Notes: a model not told the origin generated them from the letters alone. 64,000 nt of DNA from Terriglobia bacterium (GCA_032252755.1 JAVUPY010000023.1:1-64000); one strand, 5' to 3'; positions 26,901 through 34,825 are shown, counted from the first letter of the stretch. Translations and numbers: made by a program.

Positions 26901-27391
26901 TCCCGTACGACATCAGTGCCAACTTCAACGATGCCTACGATCCAAGCGCGCCGGGACCTTCCGGCATTGGCGACCCGATTCTCGGATATGCCAATGTTGT
27001 TGGGCCGACGAATATCTACAACCCGCGGAAACCGCAAGACCTCGGGTGGGGCAGCACGGGAGCTTACTGGTTCGACCCGAACAGCTTCTCGAACAGCTGC
27101 GAGTATGTGGACCCGGCGAACGGGTGTCCGAACGGTTACGGCTCACCGTACGGCAACCTGCCGCGTAACCACTTCCGCGGACCGCACAAGACTAACCTTG
27201 ATATGACGCTGGCGAAGACGACGAAGATCACCGAGCGTGTGACCATGCAGTTGCGCGTCGATGCTTTCAACATCTTCAACCGTGCTCAGTTCAAGAACCC
27301 GGATACGAACCTGTACAGCAACACCTTCGGCCAGATCACGGATACGTACGATCCGCGCATCTTGCAGTTGGGCGCTCGCTTCTCGTTCTAA
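23945..27391 (+). CDS. Oar-like TonB-dependent receptor
   Basis: The 1148-aa outer-membrane protein begins with a signal peptide (VCVLLFTVFGMLVGTSLAQD). A carboxypeptidase-regulatory/Ig-like domain follows (about residues 29-115: VLGTVVDPQGSVIPNVQVTV). Next comes a plug domain (DLPLNGRDTLSLALSQPGVT, FLLDGGVNNN, VVTKSGTNQFHGSVFDYLRN), then a large beta-barrel ending in LQLGARFSF with a terminal aromatic residue. This architecture is abundant in Acidobacteriota and linked to uptake of large substrates; the ligand is unknown. AGGTGAGGA precedes the ATG, and a strong terminator follows the stop codon. Confidence 0.92.
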   Translation: MLRRSSVAVCVLLFTVFGMLVGTSLAQDATGTVLGTVVDPQGSVIPNVQVTVTNTATAQKSVTKSGPDGSFRVLNLPIGEYTVAAEGAGFQKLVTSPQKLQINQNLRIDLHMKVGSTEQTVEVTTGAVAVETVNSTVGESVSGRSIQDLPLNGRDTLSLALSQPGVTETNDDTGAAGQFSIAGGRSDSVTFLLDGGVNNNLLDNSVVYNPNPDTVAEFRVLQNNYTAEYGRNGGGIVSVVTKSGTNQFHGSVFDYLRNDAMDANSYFNKVNGLPRDVLKRNQFGATLGGPIVKDKFFFFVGYQGQRQSRVETPSSGGTTTVFTPAELGGDFSQSADKNAVAAFLAANPYFQPDSNLASQGIIDPTKIDPVAEKYIAAGLIPTAANGELAARGSSTDNRNELTVKLDYAITPNDKLSVTLGESRVDQLDPFRFANVNGFPNIYKTNDYFSNIAYVKTFSSTLLNEFRFTGQRNNHQQALPGKNLPKAADLGVGITPDFSAGPPLLSFDSGMNIGFSYQGPTTLVNNTFSYSDTLSWVKGRHTFKFGGGFTPYQNNTLYDFIGDGWFDFYSGAGTNGSGSGFADFLMGIPGDYFQYPDAPSNIRSKNTFIFGQDEWRVGRRLVLTYGLRYEYSTPKLDTKGRSFSIIPGLQSTRFTNAPEGTVFPGDKGAPNGANFPDKNDFAPRFGFAFDPLGDGKWSIRGGIGVFYDILKGEDNLQFNGQPPFFSSVGLFFDSPQSSAYACPNGAGTSGSGFLCDPFGSSGSVNPFPSTPPAQNIDFGAAGFLPINGGGAVYLVDPHIRTPYTYQYNLSVEHELARGTLLEIAYVGSSSHKLTSLQDINPMDGSGARTLNENPALDACNNDPNNWLGGCYANLPEFRNVGTQSYNALDTRLTRQLTDTAGLGRTYFTFGYTWSHSIDNVSGFRERSYQVPAGNPKAFRASSDQDLRHRITFSGGWDMAVDRWWGSGPKRLTQGWSIFPIFTWRTGFPYDISANFNDAYDPSAPGPSGIGDPILGYANVVGPTNIYNPRKPQDLGWGSTGAYWFDPNSFSNSCEYVDPANGCPNGYGSPYGNLPRNHFRGPHKTNLDMTLAKTTKITERVTMQLRVDAFNIFNRAQFKNPDTNLYSNTFGQITDTYDPRILQLGARFSF

Positions 27392-27408
27392 ACGGATGGA
27401 TGTTATTT

Positions 27409-27436
27409 GGGGCGCGCTTCGGCGCGCCCTTTTTAT
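27409..27436 (+). terminator. Rho-independent terminator
   Basis: GGGCGCGC-TTCG-GCGCGCCC with a T tract, 18 bp after the TonB receptor stop. It lies between convergent genes. Confidence 0.9.
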
Positions 27437-28833
27437 TGTGGGATGATCGGCAGGCGACTGGGCCAGCCGGTCTCTTTTTCGAAGGCGTGCGCGATTTGCA
27501 GGAGCAGGCCGTCTTTGCCGGGCGCGGCAGCAAGTTGCAGTCCGACTGGTAGGCCCTCGGCGAGACCGCAGGGTATGGTGATCGCGGGCCAGCCTAGGGC
27601 GTTGAAGTGTCGAGTGTTGCGAAGCATGCGCAGTTCGTGTGGGCGAAGCTCGGCAGGGTTGGCGAGAAGGTTGTCGATGCGGGCAGGCAGACAGGGGACC
27701 GTTGGGGTCGCGATTACATCGACGTTCTCGAAAAGTGAAAGGGAACGGCGGCGGAGGAGTTCTAGTTCGCGGCGGACCTCGAGGTACTTCGTGGCACCGA
27801 TGCCTTCTCCGGCGCGGATGCGTTGCAGGGTTGCGGGTTGATACAGCGCCGCGTTCTTCTCCAGCATGTGCTCGTGGTAGGCGTAGGGTTCCGCGACGCG
27901 AACTACTTGGGATCCTTCGACGGGGATTTCGCTTGGAGTCGGATTGCTGCCGAGCATTTTCGAGAGTTGGACGAGGGCTTCGCGGTAGACGCGCTCGACT
28001 GCGGGGTCGAGATCTTCTTCGAAGATGTTGGACGGTGTGGCGAGGCGCAGACCGGCAGGCAGGCGTTCGATCGAGTTTGTCACGGGTGAGAACTCGAATC
28101 GTACGCTGGTGGGATCTTCGGGATCGTAACCGGCGATGGCGTCGAGGACGGTGGCGGCGTCGAGGGCGGTGCGGGTCATGGGGCCGACGTGATCGTAGGA
28201 CCAGCAGAGCGGGATGACTCCGGCGGCGCTGACAAGGCCGTAGGTCGGCTTAAGTCCGGTGATTCCGCAGATAGAGGCGGGAAGGCGGATGGATCCGGCT
28301 GTATCGGTACCGATGGCGGCGTAGCAGAGCCCGGCGGCTACGGCAGCGGCGGAACCTGATGAGGACCCGCCGGTGATGCGGGAGGTGTCCCAGGGATTGC
28401 GCACGGGGCCGTAGTGGCTGATGACGCCGCTGCCGCCGTACGCGAATTCGTGAAGGTTCAGTTTGCCGAGGAAGACGGCGCCGGCTTCGCGGAGGCGGCG
28501 AACTACAGTGGCATCACGATCGGGAATACGATCCCCGTAGACGGCGCTTGCGGCGGTCGTGCGGATTCCGGCGGTGTCGATGAGATCTTTGAGGGCGATG
28601 GGGATTCCGTGCAGAGCGCCTCGGTACTGGGCGCGAGCGATTTCGGCGTCGGCGCGCGCAGCTTCCTGCAACGCGCTTTCAGCGGTGACGGTGATGAACG
28701 CGTTGAGGACGGGATTCCAGCGCTCAATTCGGTCAAGGCAAGCTCGGGTGAGATCGAGCGAGGTCACCTCTCTGGCGCGCAGTTTGGCGGCGGCTTCGCC
28801 GACGGAGAGTTGGATGAGTTCGTCGTAGCTCAT
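27433..28833 (-). CDS. Amidase (amidase signature / GatA-like)
   Basis: The 466-aa amidase-signature hydrolase has the Ser-cisSer-Lys triad: the Lys in PIALKDLIDTAG (about residue 78), the serine-rich core ITGGSSSGSAAAVAAG and the nucleophile in GTDTAGSIRLPAS. It could be a stand-alone amidase or a GatA-type subunit of Asp/Glu-tRNA amidotransferase. No gatB or gatC is adjacent, and the C-terminal region is divergent, so amidase is the safer name. Confidence 0.88.
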   Translation of the reverse strand: MSYDELIQLSVGEAAAKLRAREVTSLDLTRACLDRIERWNPVLNAFITVTAESALQEAARADAEIARAQYRGALHGIPIALKDLIDTAGIRTTAASAVYGDRIPDRDATVVRRLREAGAVFLGKLNLHEFAYGGSGVISHYGPVRNPWDTSRITGGSSSGSAAAVAAGLCYAAIGTDTAGSIRLPASICGITGLKPTYGLVSAAGVIPLCWSYDHVGPMTRTALDAATVLDAIAGYDPEDPTSVRFEFSPVTNSIERLPAGLRLATPSNIFEEDLDPAVERVYREALVQLSKMLGSNPTPSEIPVEGSQVVRVAEPYAYHEHMLEKNAALYQPATLQRIRAGEGIGATKYLEVRRELELLRRRSLSLFENVDVIATPTVPCLPARIDNLLANPAELRPHELRMLRNTRHFNALGWPAITIPCGLAEGLPVGLQLAAAPGKDGLLLQIAHAFEKETGWPSRLPIIPQ

Positions 28834-28911
28834 TGGAGGTTATCCGAACACAAGTGAGCAGCAAAAGGGAAGAGGGCAGAGTTGCATCGGAATTTCGGTG
28901 GGACTAAAGTG

Positions 28912-30192
28912 ATGAACCAAGGCGTTTCTCCGCAACTTGCGATGAGATCTATCCGCGAAATTTTGCTCGTTGGGATTCTCCCGCTATTCATCATCTCTGG
29001 CTCGTCCGCCCAGGAGCAGCATCAGAGTACTCCGGCGGCAAGCGACGTCCAGCAAAAGAACGCTCCCCAGATTCGGCTTGGGTTGGAGTCGCTGAAGCCC
29101 ACGTCAAAACCGGTAACACAGGAGCCGACTTCGAGCGAAACCTCGGTTCCCATCTCGACCAGCGCGAATGGAACCCGGTTGTTGAACTACCGGGTGGCGG
29201 TGCTTGGGCGCCAGCAGTGGACGGATACGAAGATCGATCTTTTGCCGGGAGACAAGGTTGAGTTTGCGGGAAGTGGGCAGCTTTCTCTGGTTGGACACGA
29301 TTGTTCGCCGGACGGAATGGCGCGCGGCTGGGTCGATTTGATCAGTTCGCTGCCGGTAAACGGGGTGGGGAAGTGCGCGCTGATCGGACGCATTGGGGAC
29401 GCCGATCATGCGGTTCCGTTCGCGATCGGGGCGAAGAAGGAAGTTGAGGTTCGCCGTGCGGGAAGGCTATATCTGGGAGTGAACCAGACGGCGAGCGAGA
29501 CGAGCGACGGACAGTATCAGGTCGCGATCAACATCGTACCTTCGACGACGGCGAAAAGCGCAACGGGCGCGGCGGCGCCGGCCGCGCCGATGAACTTCGA
29601 TACGTCGATCTTCGAGAAGATTCCGCGGCGTGTGATCGATCTCCAGGGGAACCAGGGCGATGCGGTGAACTTCCTCATCATCGGGCCAAAAGAGCAACTC
29701 GAGGCAGCTTTCAAGGATGCTGGGTGGGTGATCGCAGACAAGAGCATCAAGGACGCGGTGCTGAATGCGACGATGAAGAGCACCTCGAAGCAGGTTTACC
29801 TCGAGATGCCGATGAGCGAACTCTACATGTTCAGCCGGCCGCAGGATTACGGGTACGTGCGCGCGGAGACGATTCAGGTCGTGGCGTCCCGGAATCATCT
29901 GCGGATCTGGAAATCGCCGTACGAGGTGGATGGGCAGCCGCTGTGGGTTGGCGCCTGCACGCACGACATTGGTTTTGAGCGCGACCAGCGCAACAACGGC
30001 GTGACTCACAAGATCGATCCCGATATCGACAAGGAGCGCGACTTCCTGGCCGGAACGCTCAATGCTTCAGGGCTGGTCGCGCATTCCGAGTATGTCACCC
30101 CGCCGAACCCGATCACCGAGGCCCGCACAGCGACGGGTGGCACCTTCCGTAGCGATGGTCGCATCTTAGTCCTCCGGCTCGTAACGCAATAG
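28912..30192 (+). CDS. Exported protein with LssY_C-like domain
   Basis: The protein of about 426 aa has an N-terminal hydrophobic export signal (ILLVGILPLFIISGSSAQ). A Pro/Ser/Thr-rich linker follows. A beta-sandwich segment (about residues 85-215: GDKVEFAGSGQLSLVGHDC, LIGRIGD, PFAIGAKKEVEVRRAGRLYLGVNQ) resembles PA-IL/LecA-like galactose-binding domains. The C-terminal domain (about 240-400) matches LssY_C (VNFLIIGPKEQLEAAFKDAGW, PQDYGYVRAE, LWVGACTHDIGFE). Start chosen at ATG 28912; Met further in is possible. Cell-envelope location is likely and the function unknown. Confidence 0.75.
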   Translation: MNQGVSPQLAMRSIREILLVGILPLFIISGSSAQEQHQSTPAASDVQQKNAPQIRLGLESLKPTSKPVTQEPTSSETSVPISTSANGTRLLNYRVAVLGRQQWTDTKIDLLPGDKVEFAGSGQLSLVGHDCSPDGMARGWVDLISSLPVNGVGKCALIGRIGDADHAVPFAIGAKKEVEVRRAGRLYLGVNQTASETSDGQYQVAINIVPSTTAKSATGAAAPAAPMNFDTSIFEKIPRRVIDLQGNQGDAVNFLIIGPKEQLEAAFKDAGWVIADKSIKDAVLNATMKSTSKQVYLEMPMSELYMFSRPQDYGYVRAETIQVVASRNHLRIWKSPYEVDGQPLWVGACTHDIGFERDQRNNGVTHKIDPDIDKERDFLAGTLNASGLVAHSEYVTPPNPITEARTATGGTFRSDGRILVLRLVTQ

Positions 30193-30313
30193 TGCCGGTC
30201 GCGGATGGCCCGTTTGGCTCCTTGACTGTACTTCGCACGAGCAATAGCGTTATCGACCGCAAAGTATGGGCCCTATGGATATCCCCCTCACCGGGAAAAC
30301 AATGGAGGAAGAC

Positions 30314-30733
30314 ATGTCTGGACTCAAGTTTCGTCGTCTGGTGGTCTTAGTGTGCGCTTCGGTACTCGCGGCTTCCATAGCGTTCGCGCAGGCGACAACT
30401 TCGACCGAAAAAACGGAAACCGGAAAGACCAAGACCCACACGGCCGCAGCGCAGAATGAGACCAAGAAGGCTGAATCCAAGGAGAAAGTCGATTTGAATA
30501 CGGCGTCGAAAGAAGAGTTGATGAATCTGCCCGGGGTTGGTGAAGCTTACTCGCAGAAAATCATCGACGGACGTCCGTATTCGAACAAGCATCAGTTGGT
30601 TTCGAAAGGAATCGTGCCTGAGGCGACATACAAGAAATTCGAAGGCATGGTGATTGCAAAACAGACGAAGGGTGCGGCGAAAGAAAAGAAAGAGCCGGCG
30701 ACGACAACGAAAAAGAAGAGCACCAAGAGCTGA
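30314..30733 (+). CDS. ComEA-like exported helix-hairpin-helix protein
   Basis: The 139-aa protein has a signal peptide ([20 protein letters not shown]), a Thr/Lys-rich linker, then one helix-hairpin-helix DNA-binding module ([20 protein letters not shown] followed by [10 protein letters not shown]). It ends in a Lys-rich tail ([17 protein letters not shown]). ComEA proteins bind DNA in the periplasm during uptake; this one may do so, or bind nucleic acid in another envelope role. GGAGGA precedes the ATG. A strong terminator ends the unit. Confidence 0.85.
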   Translation: MSGLKFRRLVVLVCASVLAASIAFAQATTSTEKTETGKTKTHTAAAQNETKKAESKEKVDLNTASKEELMNLPGVGEAYSQKIIDGRPYSNKHQLVSKGIVPEATYKKFEGMVIAKQTKGAAKEKKEPATTTKKKSTKS

Positions 30734-30761
30734 GGTGGTTTCAGCGAGTCTTAGAGAAGAA

Positions 30762-30788
30762 GGCGGGGATTCGCTCCCCGCCTTTTTT
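30762..30788 (+). terminator. Rho-independent terminator
   Basis: GGCGGGG / CCCCGCC stem with a 7-nt loop followed by six T, 28 bp after the ComEA-like gene. It isolates that gene from the toxin operon. Confidence 0.92.
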
Positions 30789-30812
30789 CGTTTATAACTA
30801 TCAGAGAATCAC

Positions 30813-31322
30813 TTGCGACTCCCTTCACTTCATCTATTCGTAGCGGTGCTCCTGCTCTGTCTGGTTGCGGGATGTTCCAGGCCACCCGGAAACTCCAGGG
30901 GCAAGGCGGAGGCAAACGATCGACCCAGCAGACATGCGGGGATGCGGAATCTTGCGATGGATGAAGAGCAAGGGGGGCATACTCTAAAGAAGCATGTCGG
31001 ACGGACGGACCGTGACCTGCGAGAGCGGCTGCGGCGAGAGCGCGGTATCTCGGCGGCGTCGAGCTACACGGATCGGCATACGGCCGAGGAGTTCATCGGC
31101 GACTGCCTGTCCGATAATGAGGGGCGAATTGGGCAATGGATGGCGCGAGAGCGGCATCCTAACCTGGTGCTGGACTGTGTTGGCGATCCTGCGTGGCCGA
31201 TTGGAAGAACGCTGCGGCGCGGCCAGACAGAAGTAGAGCCGTGCTCGCAGGCGACGGTTGTGCTGAAGTGGAAGCCACCACACCAATATTACGTTTTGAC
31301 GTCGTATCCCGACTGCCGATGA
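30813..31322 (+). CDS. Lipoprotein with RNase A-like (CdiA-CT type) toxin domain
   Basis: The 169-aa protein has a lipoprotein signal (VAVLLLCLVAGC, lipidated C21), then a short linker. Residues 54-168 match the bacterial CdiA-CT RNase A family: GGHTLKKHVG, ISAASSYTD, IGRTLRRG and YYVLTSYP. H61, R72 (11 residues later), T163 and Y165 coincide with the catalytic set described for the Yersinia kristensenii CdiA toxin. Four further Cys (98, 122, 144, 168) could form disulfides outside the cytoplasm. The TTG start has a weak ribosome site. The stop overlaps the next gene's ATG (ATGA), coupling it to the likely immunity gene. No CdiA/CdiB scaffold is nearby. Confidence 0.82.
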   Translation: MRLPSLHLFVAVLLLCLVAGCSRPPGNSRGKAEANDRPSRHAGMRNLAMDEEQGGHTLKKHVGRTDRDLRERLRRERGISAASSYTDRHTAEEFIGDCLSDNEGRIGQWMARERHPNLVLDCVGDPAWPIGRTLRRGQTEVEPCSQATVVLKWKPPHQYYVLTSYPDCR

Positions 31323-31645
31323 CGAAAGAAAGCAACCCGTGGCGAAGCCGCTATCCTCTGCTGCACCAGTTCTTCCGCGGATACCTGCACGAGGACTTCC
31401 CGGAAGAGTATGGTTCGGTTGCGGGAGCGCTGCGGCAGTACCGTGAAGATGCCGGGGCGGAGGAGTTCGGACGCTTTGCCGCCGAGTGGAACGGCTTTCT
31501 CGACGAGACGCGGGAAGTCGGGGCAGGGGAAATCGACCGCATTCTCTCCGTGGATCTTGGCGGGAGCTGGCACGTCGCCAGCGTTCGCGAGATTGCGCGA
31601 TTCACGGAAGCCGTCGAACGCAGCGGCGCGTCGAGGGCTTCTTGA
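31319..31645 (+). CDS. CdiI-like immunity protein
   Basis: The 108-aa protein resembles the CdiI_2 contact-dependent-inhibition immunity family. The hallmark N-terminus YPLLHQFFRGYLHEDF is present, followed by acidic helices (EEYGSVAGALRQYREDAG, AEWNGFLDETREV) and a C-terminal DLGGSWHVAS segment. It begins inside the toxin stop codon and ends inside the start of the membrane-protein gene (TTGA), so the three are translationally coupled. Predicted role: bind and block the upstream RNase A-like toxin in the cytoplasm. The binding partner is inferred from position and family. Confidence 0.8.
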   Translation: MTKESNPWRSRYPLLHQFFRGYLHEDFPEEYGSVAGALRQYREDAGAEEFGRFAAEWNGFLDETREVGAGEIDRILSVDLGGSWHVASVREIARFTEAVERSGASRAS

Positions 31646-32139
31646 TTCGGCATCACTGGTTCCGCCGGCGCGTCATCGTTCCCGTTCTCGAGCTGCTGCG
31701 GCAGGGAGTAACTCCCGAGAAACTGGCGCTAAGCCTGGCGATAGGGATGGCGCTGGGATGCGCGCCGATACTGGGAGTCACGACGATCCTGGCCTTCGGC
31801 ATTTGCTACGTGACGGAGTTGAACCCGGTCGCGATGCAGCTCACAAACTACTTGATGTATCCGGTGCAAATACTTTTGCTGATTCCGTTTATACGGGCGG
31901 GGGAATTGTTGTTTCATGCCCGGCATCTGCGCATCTCTGCGGCACAGATCGAACAACTGTTTCATACCAGCATTGGACTGGCGCTACGGATACTGTGGAC
32001 TGCCATTTGGCACGCGCTTACGGTTTGGCTGTTTGTCGCACCGGTCGCAGTTTTGATCGTGTATGCGATCCTTGCGCCGATACTGAGGCACTCGGCCATG
32101 CGTCTGCACAGGAGACGTACAGAGATGGAGTCGGTCTAA
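31642..32139 (+). CDS. DUF2062 membrane protein
   Basis: The 165-aa integral membrane protein has the DUF2062 core (about residues 12-110: VLELLRQGVTPEKLALSLAI, GMALGCAPILGVTT, ELNPVAMQLTNYLMYPVQ). A further transmembrane helix near residues 120-150 is followed by an Arg-rich end. The TTG start overlaps the immunity gene stop. DUF2062 proteins are often encoded next to glycosyltransferases; their role is unsettled. Whether it takes part in toxin handling or is only co-transcribed cannot be told. Confidence 0.78.
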   Translation: MIRHHWFRRRVIVPVLELLRQGVTPEKLALSLAIGMALGCAPILGVTTILAFGICYVTELNPVAMQLTNYLMYPVQILLLIPFIRAGELLFHARHLRISAAQIEQLFHTSIGLALRILWTAIWHALTVWLFVAPVAVLIVYAILAPILRHSAMRLHRRRTEMESV

Positions 32140-32151
32140 CTGGGGAGATGA

Positions 32152-32180
32152 ACCCACATCTGCTGAGACGTGGATTGTGG
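32152..32180. repeat. Degenerate palindromic repeat family R, copy 6
   Basis: CCCACATCTGCTGA is followed by a decayed second arm (GACGTGGATTGTGG). It lies 12 bp after the DUF2062 stop. The stretch 32140-32587 has no intact gene; it holds this copy, an IS110 remnant and repeat A. Confidence 0.5.
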
Positions 32181-32302
32181 ATCGTGATCGCGGAACATAT
32201 TTGTGGAGTACATTGCCTTACGATAATCAATTCAGAGTAGCGGGAATAGATCATGGGATCGCCTGCTGCCCGTAATCTATCGGGAGTAGCTGAAATCGGG
32301 CG

Positions 32303-32362
32303 TAAACTGCTCATGTGAAATACAGTCTTGCCCAGATCGATGCCGATGGATGCGACATGCAT
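32303..32362 (-). mobile_element. IS110-family transposase remnant (N-terminus only)
   Basis: On the minus strand the frame opens MHVASIGIDLGKTVFHMSSL, the start of the IS110-type transposase with the first catalytic Asp of its RuvC-like (DEDD) domain. A fitting ribosome site, GGGAGG, lies before it (32372-32377 on the plus strand). After 20 codons the similarity stops and the frame runs into repeat-like sequence. The rest of the transposase, including the second catalytic half, is missing. Confidence 0.65.
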
Positions 32363-32436
32363 GCGATGATCCTCCCGTTGAAAACTGCCGAGCCGTAGAA
32401 TCGTACTCGGCGGCGGACCCTCTCATTAATCCCCAG

Positions 32437-32540
32437 CCGTAACCTATCGGGAGTTGCTTCTGGCGTCGCGCATTCGCGCGACTTGGGGGTGACAATGCGC
32501 GCAGCTTCCCCGGACTCACGTCCGGGGCTACTCTCTCGAT
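32437..32540. repeat. Palindromic repeat family A, copy 3
   Basis: The copy begins CCGTAACCTATCGGGAGTT, contains GTCGCGCATTCGCGCGAC and CCCCGGACTCACGTCCGGGG and ends GCTACTCTCTCG. The second hairpin differs from copies 1 and 2 by a paired change (C-G to G-C). A detached copy of its first 19 bases lies at 32269-32287 on the other side of the IS110 remnant. Confidence 0.85.
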
Positions 32541-32587
32541 CACTTCGTCGTTGGGGAGATCGTTGACCCGGACATCGCCTTCCGGAC

Positions 32588-33064
32588 CTATCTCTGGTGC
32601 TCGGCTTCGCCGATGTCGTAGACGCGGCAGACGTTGGGGTGAGAGATGCGGCGCGCAATGCGGACTTCGTTGCGGAAACGCTCGAGGGTGGCTTCGTCGG
32701 TGGCGGTTTCGGGCAGGAACTTTAGTGCTACCTGCTGTTCAAGCGAGAGGTCGTCGGCGCGGTAGACCTCTCCCATGCCGCCTTTGCCGAGGATGGCGAT
32801 GATGCGATAGCGGCCAGCGACGAGGGTGCCGGGGAGGAAGCGTCCCTGGGACCAGGTGGTATGCGAACTGATGGACGAGGGTGGGCGCGAAGAAGAGGAT
32901 GGACGTGGGGATGGGAGCGGCGAAGGCGAGTCGATGGTGGCACCGATGTCGGCACCGATGTCGGCAGTCATACTTGCTGCCAGCGCCGTCATAGGCTGGC
33001 CGCAATTGGCGCAGAAAGGGGTCGATTGCTCGGTGACGGTACCGCAGGAGCGACATTTTGACAT
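32588..33064 (-). pseudogene. Truncated Ser/Thr protein kinase (zinc ribbon plus N-lobe)
   Basis: The 158 codons encode a zinc ribbon (CRSCG and CANCG), a Ser/Pro-rich linker and the start of a Hanks-type kinase domain. The glycine loop GKGGMGEVYRA and VALK Lys (VALKFLPE) are present. It ends at DIGEAEHQR, before the hinge, HRD loop and DFG motif, so it cannot be an active kinase. The break is next to repeat A and the IS110 remnant, suggesting loss by rearrangement. A 12-bp direct duplication (GGCACCGATGTC) lies within the linker. Confidence 0.8.
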
Positions 33065-33269
33065 CAGGAGATCCCCACGGAGTTGCGCCCTATCTTACAA
33101 GATTCGCGAGAGCTGCACCTTGGTGTGTGCGAATAGCGCCGGCGAGGTCATAAATCTTCTATATAGGCCTTATCAGGAGATTCTATTAGCCGCTCGGGAA
33201 TGCGGCTGTTACGCTAACGTATCCAGTCAACAAAATCTGGACTGGTTCAGCCCATTCTTGAGGAGATTC

Positions 33270-34700
33270 ATGTCCACAGAACTTCGCAACTTCCTCGCCA
33301 TTCCATATGACGAACTTGAAGAAATGAATTTGAAAGCTAAAGAGCAGCGTGCGAAGCGCGTTGCGTTCGACAAGGTGCAGGAAGATCGGCTCAAGTATCT
33401 GACCGACGAAAAACGCATTAAGGCTGTGACAGTGCTCTTCAGCGACCTCGAAGGCCGACTGCAGATGCTCGACTATGACAAGAAATTCCTTTTGAAAAGT
33501 TATGACAACCTGACGTTCGATGGCTCGTCGATTCGCGGTTTTACCGCGCAGCGTGAGAGCGACCTTCGGCTCGGGATTGACTGGCCAGCATTTTATTGGG
33601 CGCCCGCGGATATTTTTGGCCCCGGGAAGGTCCTGGTTTTCGGCGAAGTCATCGACAAGGACGGTGGGCCCTACAACGCCGATATTCGTTCGGTGCTGAA
33701 GCGCTATGCGGTTGAACAGTATAAAAAGAACAAGTACACGCTGAACGCCGCCAATGAAATCGAAGGCTTCCTGTTCAAGGGCGAGAACGCGGAGCGCACT
33801 TATCACGAAACGCGTCACTTCGAATACGTGAATACGGGCGGGTACTATCACTCGCTTCCGGGCGATCCTTTGCGCACGTTCATCGACACGACGGCTGAAG
33901 TGCAGCGCGCGATGGGCTTCCAGAACGAAAAGGACCATCCTGAAGTCGCACCGTCGCAGTTCGAAATCAACTACAGCTACTCGGACGTTGTCACTGCGGC
34001 CGATCAAATACAGCTATACAAGCTGGTTTGCAGGCAGATTGCGAATCGGTTGGGATTGACGGCCTCGTTCCTGCCGAAGCCCGTTGTCGGCGTAAATGGC
34101 AGCGGCATGCATACGAACGTTTCAATCAGCGAGAACGGCACGAACCTGTTCTGGGATCCGAAGGGCGAAGAGAAGCTGAGCAAGTTCGGGTGGGCGTTCG
34201 TGGATCGCGTGCTCACGCACGGAAACGACATCTGCCTGCTGTTGAATGCCAGTGTGAATGCATATCGGAGACTCGATCCGCACTTTGAGGCTCCGAACCA
34301 GATCAAGGCGTCGGCAGTGGATCGCGGTTCAATGATCAGAGTTCCAATTGGGAATAACCGCAGCATGCGAGTGGAAGTGCGCTCGGTCAGTCCGGATGCG
34401 AGCCCGTACATGGTTATGTACTCGGTGTTCAAGACGGGGCTGGAAGGCGAAACATCGAAACTGAAGAATTTGCGGCAGGCGGAACGCTACCTGCCGGACA
34501 ATATCTACACGGCGCTGGAGAACTTCCGAAAATCGGAGTGGACGACAAAATTGTTGGGAGCCGACGTCAAGGAACGCTATGCCGAACTCAAGCAGGCTTC
34601 GGCGGACCGTTGCCCACGGTTGCTGGGAACCTTCGTGAAGACGTCAGAGGTGCAGTACCATCACGACGTCTACAACCAGTTCCTGTGGAACAGGTTTTAG
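33270..34700 (+). CDS. glnA: Glutamine synthetase, type I-like
   Basis: The 476-aa enzyme makes glutamine from glutamate, ammonia and ATP. The beta-grasp motif DGSSIRGF is near residue 87. The catalytic barrel holds EIEGFLFKGE, PSQFEINYS (in place of the usual AGQHE), VNGSGMHTNVSI, the ASVNAYRRL segment and NNRSMRVEVR. No clear adenylylation-site NLYDLP motif is seen near residue 400, so control by adenylylation is doubtful. AGGAG lies 5 nt before the ATG. The frame is open 148 codons upstream, through the antisense kinase fragment, which is not coding. Confidence 0.93.
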   Translation: MSTELRNFLAIPYDELEEMNLKAKEQRAKRVAFDKVQEDRLKYLTDEKRIKAVTVLFSDLEGRLQMLDYDKKFLLKSYDNLTFDGSSIRGFTAQRESDLRLGIDWPAFYWAPADIFGPGKVLVFGEVIDKDGGPYNADIRSVLKRYAVEQYKKNKYTLNAANEIEGFLFKGENAERTYHETRHFEYVNTGGYYHSLPGDPLRTFIDTTAEVQRAMGFQNEKDHPEVAPSQFEINYSYSDVVTAADQIQLYKLVCRQIANRLGLTASFLPKPVVGVNGSGMHTNVSISENGTNLFWDPKGEEKLSKFGWAFVDRVLTHGNDICLLLNASVNAYRRLDPHFEAPNQIKASAVDRGSMIRVPIGNNRSMRVEVRSVSPDASPYMVMYSVFKTGLEGETSKLKNLRQAERYLPDNIYTALENFRKSEWTTKLLGADVKERYAELKQASADRCPRLLGTFVKTSEVQYHHDVYNQFLWNRF

Positions 34701-34779
34701 AGTAATTCCATAGGTGCTGTGGCGCAGCGGGCAAAAAGCAGATTCCTCGCCGCGCTCAGGATGACAAATTGCTTAGATA

Positions 34780-34812
34780 CCCCACCCGGCTTCTTCCGCC
34801 TGGTGGGGTTTC
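34780..34812 (+). terminator. Rho-independent terminator, probably bidirectional
   Basis: CCCCACC (34780-34786) pairs with GGTGGGG (34802-34808), with GG/CC pairs inside the loop, followed by TTTCT. It lies between glnA (plus) and the HMCES-like gene (minus). Confidence 0.75.
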
Positions 34813-34825
34813 TGCTTTCGGGCGA

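Noticed and set aside
34722-34740. tRNA-like start GTGGCGCAGCGGGC (also near 35909)
   Set aside because: No matching acceptor, anticodon or T-arm follows; a cloverleaf cannot be drawn.
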